Counted from the stretch's first letter, positions 31,673 through 43,913 are shown. The stretch: 64,000 nt of DNA from Leptodontidium sp. MPI-SDFR-AT-0119 (GCA_020726505.1 JAHLEZ010000001.1:2728001-2792000), one strand, 5' to 3'. Numbers and translations: made by a program. The notes: generated from the letters alone by a model not told the origin.

Positions 31673-32964
31673 ATGGCGGATAATAAGAACATCGCTGTTC
31701 TTGACGTGAGTCTTTTTCTTTTTCGTACACCGCATTGATCGTATCGCATCGTATCGCAGGACAGCACAGCGCAGCGCAACTATATACAACAGTCCTTTGC
31801 ACAACTTGCGTGGATTGAGAGGATTTGTGCTGTGTTGGGAGAGAGGCGTTAGTGCTCGAGAAGGGGATGAGTCCAGAGCGAAGGGAGTTTCGATATCAAT
31901 TAGCACTTCTCTGAACCCTGTGGAGGTGGGGGTCGATTCAATGATTCTGTGGTGGAACTCATCTCTACTCTGCTCTACTTACTCCCTGTTGCAAGCGCAA
32001 GAGCCATCAAGGACTATTCTTCTCTTTCCCAATTCCTAACTACCTCATCAAACCCTCCCTCCCCCCAAATAGAAGAGAAGGAGAAGAAAAAAAAGCTAAC
32101 ACCCCTCTCAACTTCTAGTCCTCAATAGTCGACCGCCTCCCCGCCTCCTCCTCCACCCTCTTCGCCGCAAAAGCCTCCAAGCGTCTAACATTCGAATCCA
32201 TCGCCTCATCTCTCGGCCGATCCGAAGTCGCCGTCGCAGCGCTCTTCTACGGCCAAGCGCAAGCTAGTGTAGAGGATGTGAAGAAATTGAGTGAGATACT
32301 GGGTGTTGATGAAGGGAAGTTGGGCGAGCAGTTGTTGGGCTTCCCGGATAGAGGGAGGGCGGGACCGATGCCGCCGGTGGAGCCGTTGATTTATAGGCTT
32401 TATGAGGTGGTGCAGAATTATGGGTGAGTTTTGGGTTTCTTTTGTAGAGAGGGAGGTTGGGAGATTAGGAGATTGTAGGGGTTAAGAGTTGGATGGGTTG
32501 GGATTTTCTGAACCGAAGGTTCAGAAAGAAGCTGGAGATACTGAGCGGACTACGGGAGAACTTCCCTTGATCCCCCTATGGATGATTTCGTCTCATCTTA
32601 GGCCAGTTCGTTCCTAAATTTTCAGGACATCTCACTAACGAGCTATGCCATGACAGATACGCCTACAAAGCCATCCTGAACGAAAAATTCGGTGATGGTA
32701 TCATGTCCGCTATCAGCTTCAGCACGAAGGTCGATAAGGAGATTGATGAGCAAGGGAATGCGTGGGCGATTATTACTTTGAGGGGGAAGTGGTGAGTTGT
32801 TCAATTTTCCTTTATGTTTGTTTCTGGGCGGTGGAGGGGATGGAGAGGTGGTTTGGGGGAGAGGTGTTGTAGGAGGGGCGGAAGAAATGGCTGAGATGCA
32901 ATTGGGGACTGTGGAACTTTTTGAAAGCTAATTGTGTGATAGGTTGCCATTCACTCGTTTCTAG
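31673..32964 (+). CDS. cynS: Cyanate hydratase (cyanase)
   Basis: Exons 31673-31705, 32119-32423, 32657-32791 and 32943-32964 give 164 codons. All introns are GT-AG and phases match; intron 1 is unusually long (413 nt) after an 11-codon first exon, and introns 2 and 3 are 233 and 151 nt. The enzyme converts cyanate and bicarbonate to ammonia and CO2. An N-terminal helical domain (residues 12-90) is followed by the short C-terminal catalytic domain. The catalytic Arg104, Glu107 (IYRLYEVV) and Ser130 (GIMSAISF) are all present with the spacing of the E. coli enzyme (96/99/122). The protein ends in the family tail ITLRGKWLPF. The length equals that of known cyanases. No signal peptide, so it is cytosolic. 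The copper-and-nitrogen context typical of bacterial cyn operons is absent here. Confidence 0.93.
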
Positions 32965-34006
32965 ATACTTGTCGTATTTTATATGACATGAGGCGCGGGA
33001 GGGATGAGTACGTACTGGAATGGATGAGCGTTTTGGAAGAGAGGAAACACATGGCAGTGTTGCATCATAGCTAGTAACAAGAGACAAGACTGGACCGAAG
33101 GAAATATGAGACAGTTATTGATATTGCATACACCTCATATCTCCTAACCTCCCGACCACAGGTGGGGTACCCTTTAGTCTGCAGGGACACTCAAACTTCT
33201 TTCTTTCATTCCCTCGACATACCTACTCGCCTCCCTTCCTTGAACTCTTGCCCGCAATCTTTTCTTCTTTTGTCATTCCAGCGTTACTTTTAGATGAATC
33301 TCAGTTCTCCCACCCATTCTCGTCGAAATCGATACCGAAAATAATATGAATTTCTCTTCTCTGCTCCTCTTATCCCCAGGATTGGTGGGGCGACTCGCCC
33401 TCTTCACCGCATTCCGCTTCTTTCGTTCCATCGAGAAAGAATGGAATCGAGTGGTGGAATTGAAGCGGCTGAAGGAGGTCTGAGAAATAGCACTGAAGTT
33501 GATGAATGCACTGTAACTCGTTTGTCTAACTCAAATTAGAGTCGCCTCGATACTGAAGATTAGATTTACAGAGAGCTTTCTCGTCGGACTAGGGAGGCAG
33601 GCGTTTTAATGTCTGCCTTTTTGGAGATATTTTGCTCCTTCCTACTGTTCAGTACATTTGAAAATAAGTGTCATCGTTAATTGAATAAGAAGCTGGCTGA
33701 AATTTTAGATGGCTAGATCAAACTTAGTATTAATCTGTTGGAAGCTAGCTGATGTGAGGGTTATTGCAGCCAACTACAGTAGACTGGGTGGCAATTTTCA
33801 GGGGCCGTGCTGTGCAGTTAAGCGAAAATCAATAGACACAAGATATTCCGAGCAGTGCTGGAAATTATAAGATGATAAAGATATTTTTGTCATGCTGCTT
33901 TGATGTTTGCCTGTATCCCAAATACACTTGGTATATATTAATTACCGCGACATAATTACCATCGACTTGTCTACGTCTCCGACCACCTCAAGGGTGACAG
34001 CTCCAC
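32965..34006. other. Intergenic region with a 45-codon frame
   Basis: Between cyanase and the convergent subtilase. An ATG at 33346 opens 45 codons (a hydrophobic start SSLLLLSPGLVG then a basic, amphipathic end EKEWNRVVELKRLKEV) ending near 33483. It might be a small protein or a terminal exon, but nothing else supports it. The rest is featureless and AT-rich. Confidence 0.3.
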
Positions 34007-37000
34007 CTAGGCGCCACCAAAGATCGGACCATCTCTATCTACATCCCCAGGCCAACCCTCATTGCCCGCCGTCCGCGCAATCTTATCATACGGAACTATC
34101 AGATCTTGATATTTTCTCGTCCCATCTGGGTACCCAATCTCAATATAAAAGGCAACACTCAACAAAGCATACGCCCTAATAGCCTGGACGATCCCCACAT
34201 GGAACCTCAACACTTCACTGCTAGCGATGGGTTCACTGTAAATCAAGTTCAGGGAAGTGATCGAGCAAGTCCTCATGTATTCGGTAGACGAAATATTCGA
34301 CACTTCCGAAATTGCTCCGAATGGGTTCAGTTCCGTGCCGAGCTGGAGTTGGGTTCGAGCGCAGTAGACTCCGTCTCCGTTGAGTTGTCCTGTTAGGATC
34401 GAGACTGACGTCCATGGGCCGAGGGATCCAGGTACTTCGACGTCGAACACATAGGCGCCGACTTCGGTGTCGGGGTACGCTCGACTGTAGATCTCGGTCC
34501 GATTGATTGGGTCGTAGGTCATGGCAGGGAGGAACGTCGAGTCTGACGTCTTGATCTCGAATACATATTTTGCTACTTCGGTCATACTTGCTTGATATGT
34601 TGAGTTCAGTCGTGCTGAGATGTAGAGTTCGCCGATGATGTTGCTATGCCATGAAGGCCATTCCGCCCAGGTGATGGTGAAGATGCCGGTGCTTTGATCG
34701 AAGGACGTCGTTCCAATTCGACTTCCAGAGGCAGTAATTGTAGCTCCTGAAGCGACTTCTTGGAGTTCTGGGGGGAGGATGAACGATGATTTCGTCCCTT
34801 CGTACAGTCGTGTTGTGATGTTGATTTGCACGGCGATGGCTAGCCATTCGTTGGAGTTTTGGAATTTGTCTGTGTATCCTTCGACTGATACGACAGAAAT
34901 ATCTTGGAACACTGCTGGGTAACCAGTTGGAGAAGGACCGCTGGATAGTGTGGTTGTCTTGATTGCCACAGCTATTGAAGTTGAAGAGGTAGATGAGCTT
35001 TTTGCTGTGCTGGTTGTGCCTTTTCCTGCGAGACATGAACAGGCAGAGGATACCCGTGCTGGAATCCCTGCACATTGGGAGACGAATGTGGGAATGCTGG
35101 CGGGTGCAGTGATTGTTGCTGCAGTGTAGGAAGTGCAGAAAGGTGCCATGACAGAGGATGACCGAAGCATTTGGCGGAGACAATTGTCTTCATTGCACTT
35201 CAAAGTTGGCGTTGGAATACTCAAAGTGCTGGTGATAGTGGCGGATGAGCTAGAGGTGATGCTTTTTGTCGTGCTTGTCGTGAAGGTTGAACTGGTCAAG
35301 GTAGATGATGCAGTTGGTGTCGAAATGGGGGCACTGGTCGACGGCTCTTCTGGAACCGGATCCTCTCCCAGTTGGATTCGGAACATGTCCGACAAGAAAA
35401 GTTGCCAATCGTCTGGGTTACTTGCATCTCCGAACATTCTCAAGGCCCTCGAGAGAAGCTTGTATTTCCCAGATGGAATGTTGGTGCCATTTGCAAACGA
35501 TTGGAATCTGTTGAAGCCGACATTATTGAACCTCCCAATGTGCTGCAATGGAAAGTTTGTATAGCTTCCGAAGGCGTCGGGCTGGGTTCTCAATGGTCCC
35601 GACCAATCCTTCAAACCACTTCCTGATTTAAGTGGGTATGAAAATTGGTCGGTTGTCCAGCTCTCTCCGACGAGGTCAAGAGAAAACTCGTAGCTGCCGT
35701 ATCTGATGGCGTAATATATCTCTGGGGAATCAAGCTCGGCGGGGAAGTACGGGCGGTTTTGCCAATCCACACTGCAAAGTTTGGTTGGTTAGCTTTGGGA
35801 AAACTTTGATCACGGAGGTGCTTACGGATACAAGAAGCCATCAACGCCGTCGTAGCGAAAGGTAAGCGGTGCACCTTCAAGTGGGGTCCAGTTGTACGTC
35901 GAGACCTCCACTCCCATGTACGGTACAGCGACCAGTTCACCATTACTTCCACCAAACAATACTTTTCCACTCCATAAGGGGCCACTGGTAATATTGGTTG
36001 TGCCCTCGGGAGGAATGAAAGTTACCTCGACCTCTGCAGTTGCTCCAGGTCCAACTGTAATGCTTTCAGGAGCTTGAACTGACCCCGAAACTCCCTTCAC
36101 GATTGGTGGGTAGTACTTCTTCGGGTATAGCCATTGATCACGAGACTCGATTGTTACAGCGCTTTCATGCGAAATGATATACGTCACTTCGGAGGCGCCG
36201 GTGTTGTGCAAACTGATTCGATGGGTGCTGATTCGATTGTCCGTATCGTTGAGGGATATCTTGCTACTAGAAGTTACCACGGTCGAGTAACTGAGCAACT
36301 TCACAGCATCCACCATACCCGCACCCTGTTGAGCCAAGGATGCTATTCCGACTGTGTCCTTTCCGTTTGGGCTGGTTTGTATCGATGTAGCAGTTGTCTG
36401 CAGTCTCTGTAAGAACTCAACGTGATCTTTCTTGACATGGGCATAGAAAAGAGCAGCGACGCCGGCGACATAACTAGGAAATAGGGGCGTCAGCAACTGT
36501 TAAGGTTTCGGTGTGTCAAGGGAGTAGGGCAAAACAAGTGTCTAGAAAACTTTGTGATATCCAGAGAAAGAAAACGGGCTGTCAACCCCCACTTACGGCG
36601 TTGAAAAGGATGTACCAGATGCAATGGCAAACTCGTTTCCAGGAAAGCAACCATACACAGCTCCGCCAGGTGCCGAGATCGAAGGACTGAAGTCATTCTC
36701 AAAAGTTGGACCCCAAGATGAGAAAACCGACATTTCTCCCGAATTAGGCCTGTCAGATTCAAACGCTGCAGTTTCTGCATCCTTGGCGATAGTGAAGTTC
36801 AATGAATGACCTTTGTTAATCTGTTCAATCGCCCACGGACCGACACTACTGTTCGTCACAGCCCAGAGGTGGACTTCTTCACTTTGTCTAAACTCCTCCC
36901 TTGGGTAGTAAAAACCTTGATCGAACGTGTCCCACATGATGATATATCCAAAGCCACTTGTAGAGAGGGTATTGTACCCCTGGCCAAAACAGATTCCCCT

Positions 37001-38131
37001 GGGAAGAAGTAGAGCTTCGTCGTTACTCCCGGATGGATCGATGTTGCAAGAATCCAAATCTCCCAACGTGACTTGGGCATTGACACTCTCATTGAGCTTT
37101 GCACCTTCCACGGTAACATATATCAAGTCGAGCCTGTCACCTCCGGACGATTGCAGTGTTGCAGGCCATCCCATGACTTGCTTAGAATTGGTTGATCCCA
37201 CAGCAATTGCATGAAGTCCAGAAGCCGGCGAGCTTGCGTAGAACACACCGTTCTCACCGGAGTTCCCTGCTGCAATGACGATTGTCCGATCTTGGCCAAT
37301 GCGGTCGGCAACCGTGGACATGAATGAGCCATGATATCCGGTATCGCTGCCAATGGAGACTGATATAATATCGCATCCATCAGCATCTGCAGCAAGCATG
37401 TCTTTCACCACCAAATCGTTTGTCGTTGAACCTGAGCACTCAAAGACTTTGTACATGAAAACCTCCGCTTCAGGAGCGACACCAACAAAGTCCTTGTTCT
37501 GGCCAACGATGATGGAAGAAACGAATGTTCCATGGCCGACACAGTCTTCTAGGTTATCATCATCAGTGATCATGCTCTTTCCTCCGGCAATCCTTCCGTT
37601 GAAAGCAGGATGAGCCAGATCAACTCCGGTATCCACAACACACACTCGTTGACCAGCTCCTTTGAGACCTTTCTGATGAAGCTCGTCAACCCTGGTACTG
37701 ATATGAGGATTCCACTGTCGAATTGGATTCTTGGTGTCAAAGTCAATATTAAGAGTGATTGGCTCTACTGGCCACGCATTGGCTACTTCCGGAATACTTT
37801 GAAGATCGGACAAGGTGGAGGAATTGGCGTTCGAGATGTTGATTGATATTCCCTGGAAGCGAGTAGAAGTTTCAGTGAAGTCTTCTTTGATTTCAACTGT
37901 ATAGCCGAGATCTTCAATCTGGCTGACCACAGCGGCCGTGGAGGGGTCTGTTGAATTGACATCTCTTGCTAAGTTGCCGGTGGAAGACAGCTCAACAATG
38001 TAACGTCCCGGAACGACCCTGACATTTGATATGCCGGGTGCTCCAGCAACGCTTTCTTTTGTCCATGCTTTCGCTTGCGAGACAAGTGAAGTCAAAAGAT
38101 AGATTGTTCCCCAAGAGGTGAATGCCTTCAT
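34007..38131 (-). CDS. Secreted subtilisin-like serine protease with C-terminal extension
   Basis: Exons 38131-36597, 36473-35771+55 (that is 36473-35826) and 35771-34007 give 1315 codons; introns are 123 and 54 nt. A signal peptide (residues 1-22) and an I9-type propeptide (RYIVELSSTGN) precede the S8 domain. The catalytic triad is visible: Asp167 (VVDTGVD), His200 (GHGTFVS) and Ser508 (ASGTSFSTP), with the oxyanion Asn in AAGNSGENG. About 300 residues between His and Ser indicate an inserted PA-like domain, as in Vpr-type subtilases. An Fn3-like region follows (HNTGASEVTY), then a Ser/Thr-rich linker (about residues 870-920), a Cys-containing segment (CNEDNCLRQMLR...CSCL) and a further beta-rich domain of about 270 residues to the end. 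It probably digests host or substrate protein outside the cell. Many N-glycosylation sites fit secretion. Confidence 0.9.
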
Positions 38132-39380
38132 CTTGAAGTTGGCAGGGTAAATGAGGGCCTGGGAAGATGATCAAAAAAGGCTCGACAAAGTCATGGCACC
38201 TCTCCAGATATATATACGATTTACTTTTCCGGTGAGCCGAGTCCATTGCAGAAATCTTTCCTCATGAAGGAGGAGGAATTGTGTTCTGGGTAGACTGCAT
38301 GGAAATACAGTTCCTTGGCATGCATGAGTTATTGGTAAGTTGTGGTTCAGCACAAGGTTGGGATGGCATACCTCGGGCCAAGATCTCATAATGGGAAGGT
38401 GGCCGCAAAAAGTATATTGCTTTCAAGCAACTTGATAAACACAACCAGAGTGATTTCAAGAGCGACCGAGTCAAGTTTCTTTCTACCTGCCTCATGGGCT
38501 TAAGAAGCCGAGCAGCTTTATCTTCGGAAACTTTAATCGGAGAAACTGTCAGTGAGATTCACTGATAGATAGATGTGCTCCTTTGTTGTTTTTCCTCCCA
38601 CCTTAAAGTTAAACTGCAAGACTCGGTACCAGGGTTCGAATGAGCAACTATGCTACCTCGTCTTGGCCGTCAGAAAAATGGATGCAGCACGCGACGTAGA
38701 AGAAAGCTTCTCGGTTTCCACAAGGATAGCTCACTGAATACGAGATCGATTAGATAAGATCTTCTGATAAGATTGCGCCGCCGATAACGGTAGAGAAAAC
38801 CCAGGCTTGGCCACGCAGGCACAGGAGAGTTGTGCGAGGCTGGGCTGAATTTCACCGGGTTACGGCTTCAAATAATGGGCGCCGGTAGCAAGGTAGCAAC
38901 CATCTCCTCGACACCGAGTCCGTGTTCGCCCAATACGGTGTACTCGCCTGGTTAATTCTCTAGCAAGAGTAGTCTCGATTATTGTCAGATTGCAGCACAC
39001 TCTCCACTCAAATCTGCTCTGTACACTGGGCAACTGGTCATTCTATTTTGCTAGCAGGTATTCTTCCGAGGTCAGTTGAACTCCCTGGCAATTATCAATT
39101 TACTTCTTTGAATTGGGCAGCAAAGGGGGTGGCATGATCTCGGCCGTCACCTGCGAATGCATCTAGACTCTGCCATATTTTGACCAACAGCGGACCAACA
39201 GGTGATCAACAAGCCGACCACAAACCGCGTTCCTTGTATGCGAGAAGAATTTACATAAGGGTGGTATCATCTCAATTCTTTTACGAGCAATGAGCATCAA
39301 GCATCGGTCATTATTATTCCAAACAAAAATTGAGGCACAATTCGAACAACTCTTTAACTTCATTCAAGACTGCCATTCTC
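38132..39380. other. Divergent intergenic region
   Basis: Lies between the subtilase (minus) and the RTA1-like gene (plus) and should carry both promoters. Only short frames without motifs are seen. Confidence 0.35.
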
Positions 39381-40451
39381 ATGGACAACCCAGGATTTCC
39401 AATCGAGTCATGTACTCTCTCAACTTGTTCATTACTGAACGGACAAGTTCGGTACCAACCCAATCTGGGTGGAAACATATTCTACATCGCTATCTTCTCT
39501 CTCGCAATATTCCTCCAGGTACTCTTCGGCAGTTGGTACAGGACTTGGGGCTATCTGGTCGGTCTGTTCTGTGGTCTTGTTCTCGAGATTGTGGGGTATG
39601 CCGCTAGAGTACAGATGCACTACAATCCGTTCACGAAAGGCCCATTTGTAATGTCAGTATAGAGATATCCCCTCCCGTGTGACAGACGCTCAAAACTTTA
39701 GGTACCTGGTCGCACTTACTATTGGTCCAACATTCTTCACGGCTTCTATTTATCTATGCCTTGCTCGCATCATCGTTGTCTACGGCGAAGGTAATGCGCG
39801 CTTCAAGCCACGCACTTATGCTATCTTCTTTATCGCCAGCGACATCATCTCCTTGGTTCTTCAAGCCACTGGTGGAGCAAAGGCTTCTGGGGCTGATACT
39901 TACGATACCAAGCAGTCAGGCATTCACATCATGGTGGCTGGCTTAGCCTTACAGGTCATTTCTCTCGTCATTTTTACAACACTATGCGCAGATCTTATCT
40001 ACAGCGTTCGCAAATCTCCTAGATCCAAAGACCCTCGGTTCCAGAGCATCAAATCATCTCACACATTCAAGTTGTTCTTGTACTGTATGTTGTCCACTTC
40101 AAACTAATGCTACATCTTCAATCTCTATATTTGGTTGTGGGTTTCAATCACTGACTTCCCAAACTAGGCCTTGGCTCCAGCACTCTTCTGATCCTCATTC
40201 GTTCCAGTTTTCGGGTAGCTGAGCTGTCTGAAGGATTTGGGAGCGACCTTGCAAATAACGAAGTCACGTTCATGGTCCTCGAGGGAGGTATGATCGCCGC
40301 TGCTGTCATTCTGCTCACAGCACTGCATCCGGGACTAGTGTTTGGTAGCCAGGGGTGGAAAGATGCTGGTTGGACCATTTCGGGGAAACCTTTGATAAGT
40401 GTAGTTTCTCGACATGAGGAGCCGGAGAAGGCTACAGGGAGAGCCCATTGA
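39381..40451 (+). CDS. RTA1-like seven-helix membrane protein
   Basis: Exons 39381-39652, 39702-40084 and 40168-40451 give 312 codons; introns are 49 nt (GTCAGT...TTTAG) and 83 nt (GTATGT...AACTAG), with phase agreement. The family consists of fungal seven-transmembrane proteins linked to lipid translocation and resistance to toxic lipids or drugs (RTA1, RSB1). Family hallmarks visible are the helix stretch LEIVGYAARV, LTIGPTFFTASIYLCLARII, FFIASDIISLVLQATGG, the AGLALQVISLVIF helix and the conserved IRSSFRVAELSEGF...NEVTFMVLEGG segment before the last helix. The C-terminal tail is short and charged. The start at 39381 gives the usual extracellular N-terminus with two Cys. Confidence 0.88.
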
Positions 40452-40915
40452 CGCTCCCGGCTTGCTGAAGAACTGGGCCATGATTTATGTCGCTATGTCC
40501 GGTCATGGTTAAAATTTTGAGGCTGGTCAGGGAGGAGGTGTTGGAATACAGATCTTCTGGTTTATGATTACACTAAAAATAGTTTTTGGAGTCCATTTGA
40601 TTCTAGACTCAGAGAAGAAATGTCTGCCCCAGATCATTACATATGTGATTGCGAAGATCTACCTTTTGCACGTGAATTTCCTTTGCGCATGTCCGAGGGT
40701 TGCTTCTGTGCAACAGTGCTATGATTTCGCCAGAGCTTTTGTTTGGCCTTTTCGTTGCAGCATGTGTTACCTACCGCCCCTAACCTGTCCCATCTGCTGT
40801 TGGATATACTGATCACACCACCACCAAAGTGGCTTCATACTGTAGCCTCACGTCACAGAGTAGTCAACACACCACTCTAGACATAGCTCGTTTCGATATC
40901 ATGTACTACTACCTA
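40452..40915. other. Intergenic region
   Basis: Downstream flank of the RTA1-like gene up to the small foldback element. Nothing supportable is seen. Confidence 0.35.
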
Positions 40916-41044
40916 CAGGCCATAGCAAATGTTAAATGTCACCAGTTGCGGTGGGGCTTTGAGCCTGTACAGACCAATCATCTAGTCAAGGTATTAGATC
41001 TTGCTCTTTAATTGGCTCAACCATTTAACATTTGCTGTCCCCTG
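40916..41044. mobile_element. 129-bp foldback MITE-like element
   Basis: Terminal inverted repeats of about 23-25 bp: the left end CAGGCCATAGCAAATGTTAA matches the right end read backwards (CAGGGGACAGCAAATGTTAA) with three differences. TA dinucleotides flank both ends (40914-40915 and 41045-41046). A second internal inverted pair (TTGAGCC and GGCTCAA) extends the hairpin. Size, TA target and CAGG ends suggest a Tc1/mariner/pogo-derived MITE. Its ends do not match the Fot1 copies in this window. Confidence 0.7.
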
Positions 41045-41231
41045 TACGGAATAAGTTCAGCGCCCCAACAGTATCTACTCATCCATGAAGTCCGGGAACT
41101 TAGAATATCTCGCTTCCTTACATTGGTAACTTCAGATTAGGAAAGACACGCCATTCACTTTACCCTACGTCGTAACCACAGGACAGCTCCTGATTTCGCT
41201 GACAAACCACCATTCCTACTAAATTATTCTC

Positions 41232-41695
41232 GAAAACGCTTTGTTCTTCTCCAATCCCCTCCTTGTCCAAGTCCTCAGCGCATCGCTTAATCCAAGCGAT
41301 TTCAACACCCCAGAGTCACGTGGTGGAAGACTTTTGGGTCCTGAGAAAGCCGCAAGTCCTGGCCGTGACTTCTGTGGGCGAATTATCTCTGCGTCTACAT
41401 CGCAGCCGTCTCTGAGACCTGGCGTTCGTGTCTTTGGCTGCTTCAATTACCATCACCAGTTCGGCACTCTTTACCAATTCATCGTGGTGTCAGCTAACGA
41501 ATGCGCCACCGTACCTTCCTGCATCGATTCAGATGAAACTGCGGCACTAGTCTGTGCCGCTCTAGCAGCATAACACTCTTCACCTCCTTCTGTCGTAGTT
41601 GAAGGCTCGAAGGTTTTCATGAATGGAGGCAGTGGAGGCGTGGGTTCGTTCGCGATGCACATGGCTGGTCCAGTGACCGCTTTTGGTTTGGGTTG
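41232..41695 (+). pseudogene. Truncated MDR-type zinc dehydrogenase/enoyl reductase relic
   Basis: A fragment of a medium-chain dehydrogenase/reductase, the class of quinone oxidoreductases and trans-enoyl reductases. It starts abruptly inside the N-terminal GroES-like part (LLVQVLSASLNPSDFNTPE), continues through GRDFCGRIISA and GTLYQFIVV, and has a TAA at about 41571-41573 where the family has an aromatic residue (AALAA then stop). In the same frame the Rossmann motif follows (VFMNGGSGGVGSFAM), and the frame ends at a TGA near 41695. Both ends of the gene are missing, so this is a relic, not a gene. It lies between the MITE and the bHLH gene in a repeat-bearing area. Confidence 0.8.
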
Positions 41696-41772
41696 AATTT
41701 GTTGGAAGTCTGGTCATTATTAGCTTGAAAATTCTGCTCATGTTAATATATCACGTACTTAATTGAATGCTC

Positions 41773-42816
41773 TCAAGGGTTTTGCTCTTCGTCAATGCCG
41801 GTTTGTTCATTGCCCTCCATCCTGTTGCTATTCAAGATAATGCTTCCGCGTAGGGCCAGCCTTTCAAACGCTCCTACGCGTGTCTTCAAAGTATCGACCC
41901 CACCGGCGAGTCTTTGCGTGGTTTTCTCTAGGTATTGAATGTATTCGAGGGCTTTCATCAAGATATCCGCTTTTCCGTACTTTTGCTGGCTAGATTTGCC
42001 GTCGCCCTGGCCGTTGGAATATTCCTCGCCGACATTGTTATTTGGCCCACAGAGAGACGGTACACCTTCACGAAGCGATTCGATCTTCGCTTTTAAGTTT
42101 GTTCGGTATCTCTTTTCGATGGCGTTGTGGCCCCGCTTTCTCGATTGGTAGAGTGCGCTACTTGATTGTTCTCCCAGGCTAAATGATTTGCGTTTGTTGT
42201 TCTTGTGTGTGCGGCCTTCTGGCTCGGCGGGAGGGGAGAGTAATTGTAATGTATGCGATTCATCTGGTGATGCAGGTGCAGAAGCAATCTTGAAGTTGGA
42301 GAGTACGTGGTATGGCATTGCGATGTCCTGCAAGCTTCGCTCTTCGGCTTCGGTAAGCGATGAAAATCTACGATAGGATCTGCGAAGTTGTTGCACCTGA
42401 CCTAGTGTTGGGTATAATGCAGTCGTGGGATAAAGAGGAAGGACGCTTTTGTTGCTAATCGAGCTCGCTGATGTTGGCGGTGTGTCTTTGAGCCCAAACG
42501 GAGCATTGACGAATGGAAATTCCGTCCCAGCAGCGTACGATGCCGACATTATACAGACACCTGACATCTCGAGGCCCATGGCCCAGGTATCTGGAGACGA
42601 AGCTCTGCTTTCCACGCTTTTACGACGTTCAATCAAGGTCGGCAGGAGTTCTGTTGTTGCACCTTCCCATTTTATCCAATCGTCCCATTCTTCCTGACCA
42701 AGCTCTTCGTCGAAAACCTTGTCGAAGTCGTTCGTATTAGGATTGATATGGCCTCTTGGTGTGACCCCGATGCTGCTGCCATCGGGTTGGTGGAAGCTTA
42801 GGCTCCTGGAAGGCAT
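41773..42816 (-). CDS. bHLH transcription factor (SREBP-like)
   Basis: A single exon of 347 codons from an ATG at 42816. The basic helix-loop-helix domain lies at about residues 225-300: basic region RKRGHNAIEKRYRTNLKAKI with the Tyr typical of SREBP-type factors (EKRYR), helix 1, a long Asn/Gly/Ser-rich loop (GPNNNVGEEYSNGQGDG) and helix 2 (KADILMKALEYIQYL) ending in a leucine-zipper-like extension. The N-terminal part is Ser/Pro-rich with acidic patches (FDEELGQEEWDDW) that could activate transcription. There are no membrane helices, so it is not a membrane-tethered sterol sensor and resembles the short soluble SREBP-like regulators of filamentous fungi. Targets are unknown. Confidence 0.9.
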   Translation of the reverse strand: MPSRSLSFHQPDGSSIGVTPRGHINPNTNDFDKVFDEELGQEEWDDWIKWEGATTELLPTLIERRKSVESRASSPDTWAMGLEMSGVCIMSASYAAGTEFPFVNAPFGLKDTPPTSASSISNKSVLPLYPTTALYPTLGQVQQLRRSYRRFSSLTEAEERSLQDIAMPYHVLSNFKIASAPASPDESHTLQLLSPPAEPEGRTHKNNKRKSFSLGEQSSSALYQSRKRGHNAIEKRYRTNLKAKIESLREGVPSLCGPNNNVGEEYSNGQGDGKSSQQKYGKADILMKALEYIQYLEKTTQRLAGGVDTLKTRVGAFERLALRGSIILNSNRMEGNEQTGIDEEQNP

Positions 42817-43913
42817 TTTGGGAATAATTTAGCGTTATGTGCCAATGTGGGTGAAGCTCAAGTCGATATAGTCGATGCGGTGCAGAGATTGGAGTTGATG
42901 TGATCGATTTGGGGAAGGATGAAGGGAGGTCGGCAAGTTATAGTTACTTTTTGGGGGCTGTTGATGACGAGGCGTGGAAAGAGGGGTATTTGGGATTGAA
43001 GAGATTAATCATGGGGATTGAAATGGGGTTTAAATAGGTAGATGTACCTTTGTACGTAGGAGAATGGAGATAATAGCCCCACTGGTGGCCCTAAAATCTC
43101 GATGGCCTCGACCTGATGGTCATGCATAGCGTCAAGGATTAAAAGTTAGGTATTCTTGGACATTGGACCCCTGGACCCCTGGACCCTTGGAAGCCTCGGA
43201 TCTTTGATAGGCATGTGGCTGGCCAGAGTGGGCAGATATGACGAATGCTAGAACTGATCTCGACATCGTAACTGGCTCGATAGAATTCCACTGCACCTGC
43301 CCCGCTGCAAACAGCTCACAAAAGGGCCCGCGCACCCCAGCATCTCGCATGTCGGCGCCCCAGGAGGAATCCTCAACCCGCATTTCTGCTAGTGAATAGC
43401 TATCCCCAGATTATAGGTGCACATCGACCACCGACGAAAACACCTGTTCAGGATACAGTGGTGTCATAGACCTCGGGCCTCGACCGACGCCTTTAGATAC
43501 CTTGCACAGATACAAGCCGTTGAGACATGAGAATACGATGTGTCACTGAACAGATCCTGTCTCAAATTCCTCTATTCCACCTGCACGCCTATCACGGGCA
43601 CGCGGGCAGTATCACAACGTCAGTGTTTATTCTCAACTTGACTCCACCTTGAGAACCGACTGGATATATCAGCCTTGAGTTCATCAAACATTCATCTATA
43701 CAGCTTATTGAAATACCTGCAGGTACTTGAGAGGTCCCGCGAATGCTTCGTTGCTTGATCAATAGCGATCTCAAGCCTGCATGGCGGCCATAAACCTGTC
43801 ATACATTCTCTGTATTTACACATCTCCATCTTGCATCCCCATACCTCAAGCTTAAGCATCCAAAGGCAGATGATATTACATCTTAACGTGGTGGCATGAC
43901 CCATTCTGCATTA
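42817..43913. other. Intergenic region
   Basis: Upstream of the bHLH gene. Around 43157-43190 there is a short near-tandem TGGACCCCTGGACCCCTGG repeat. No gene is seen. Confidence 0.35.
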
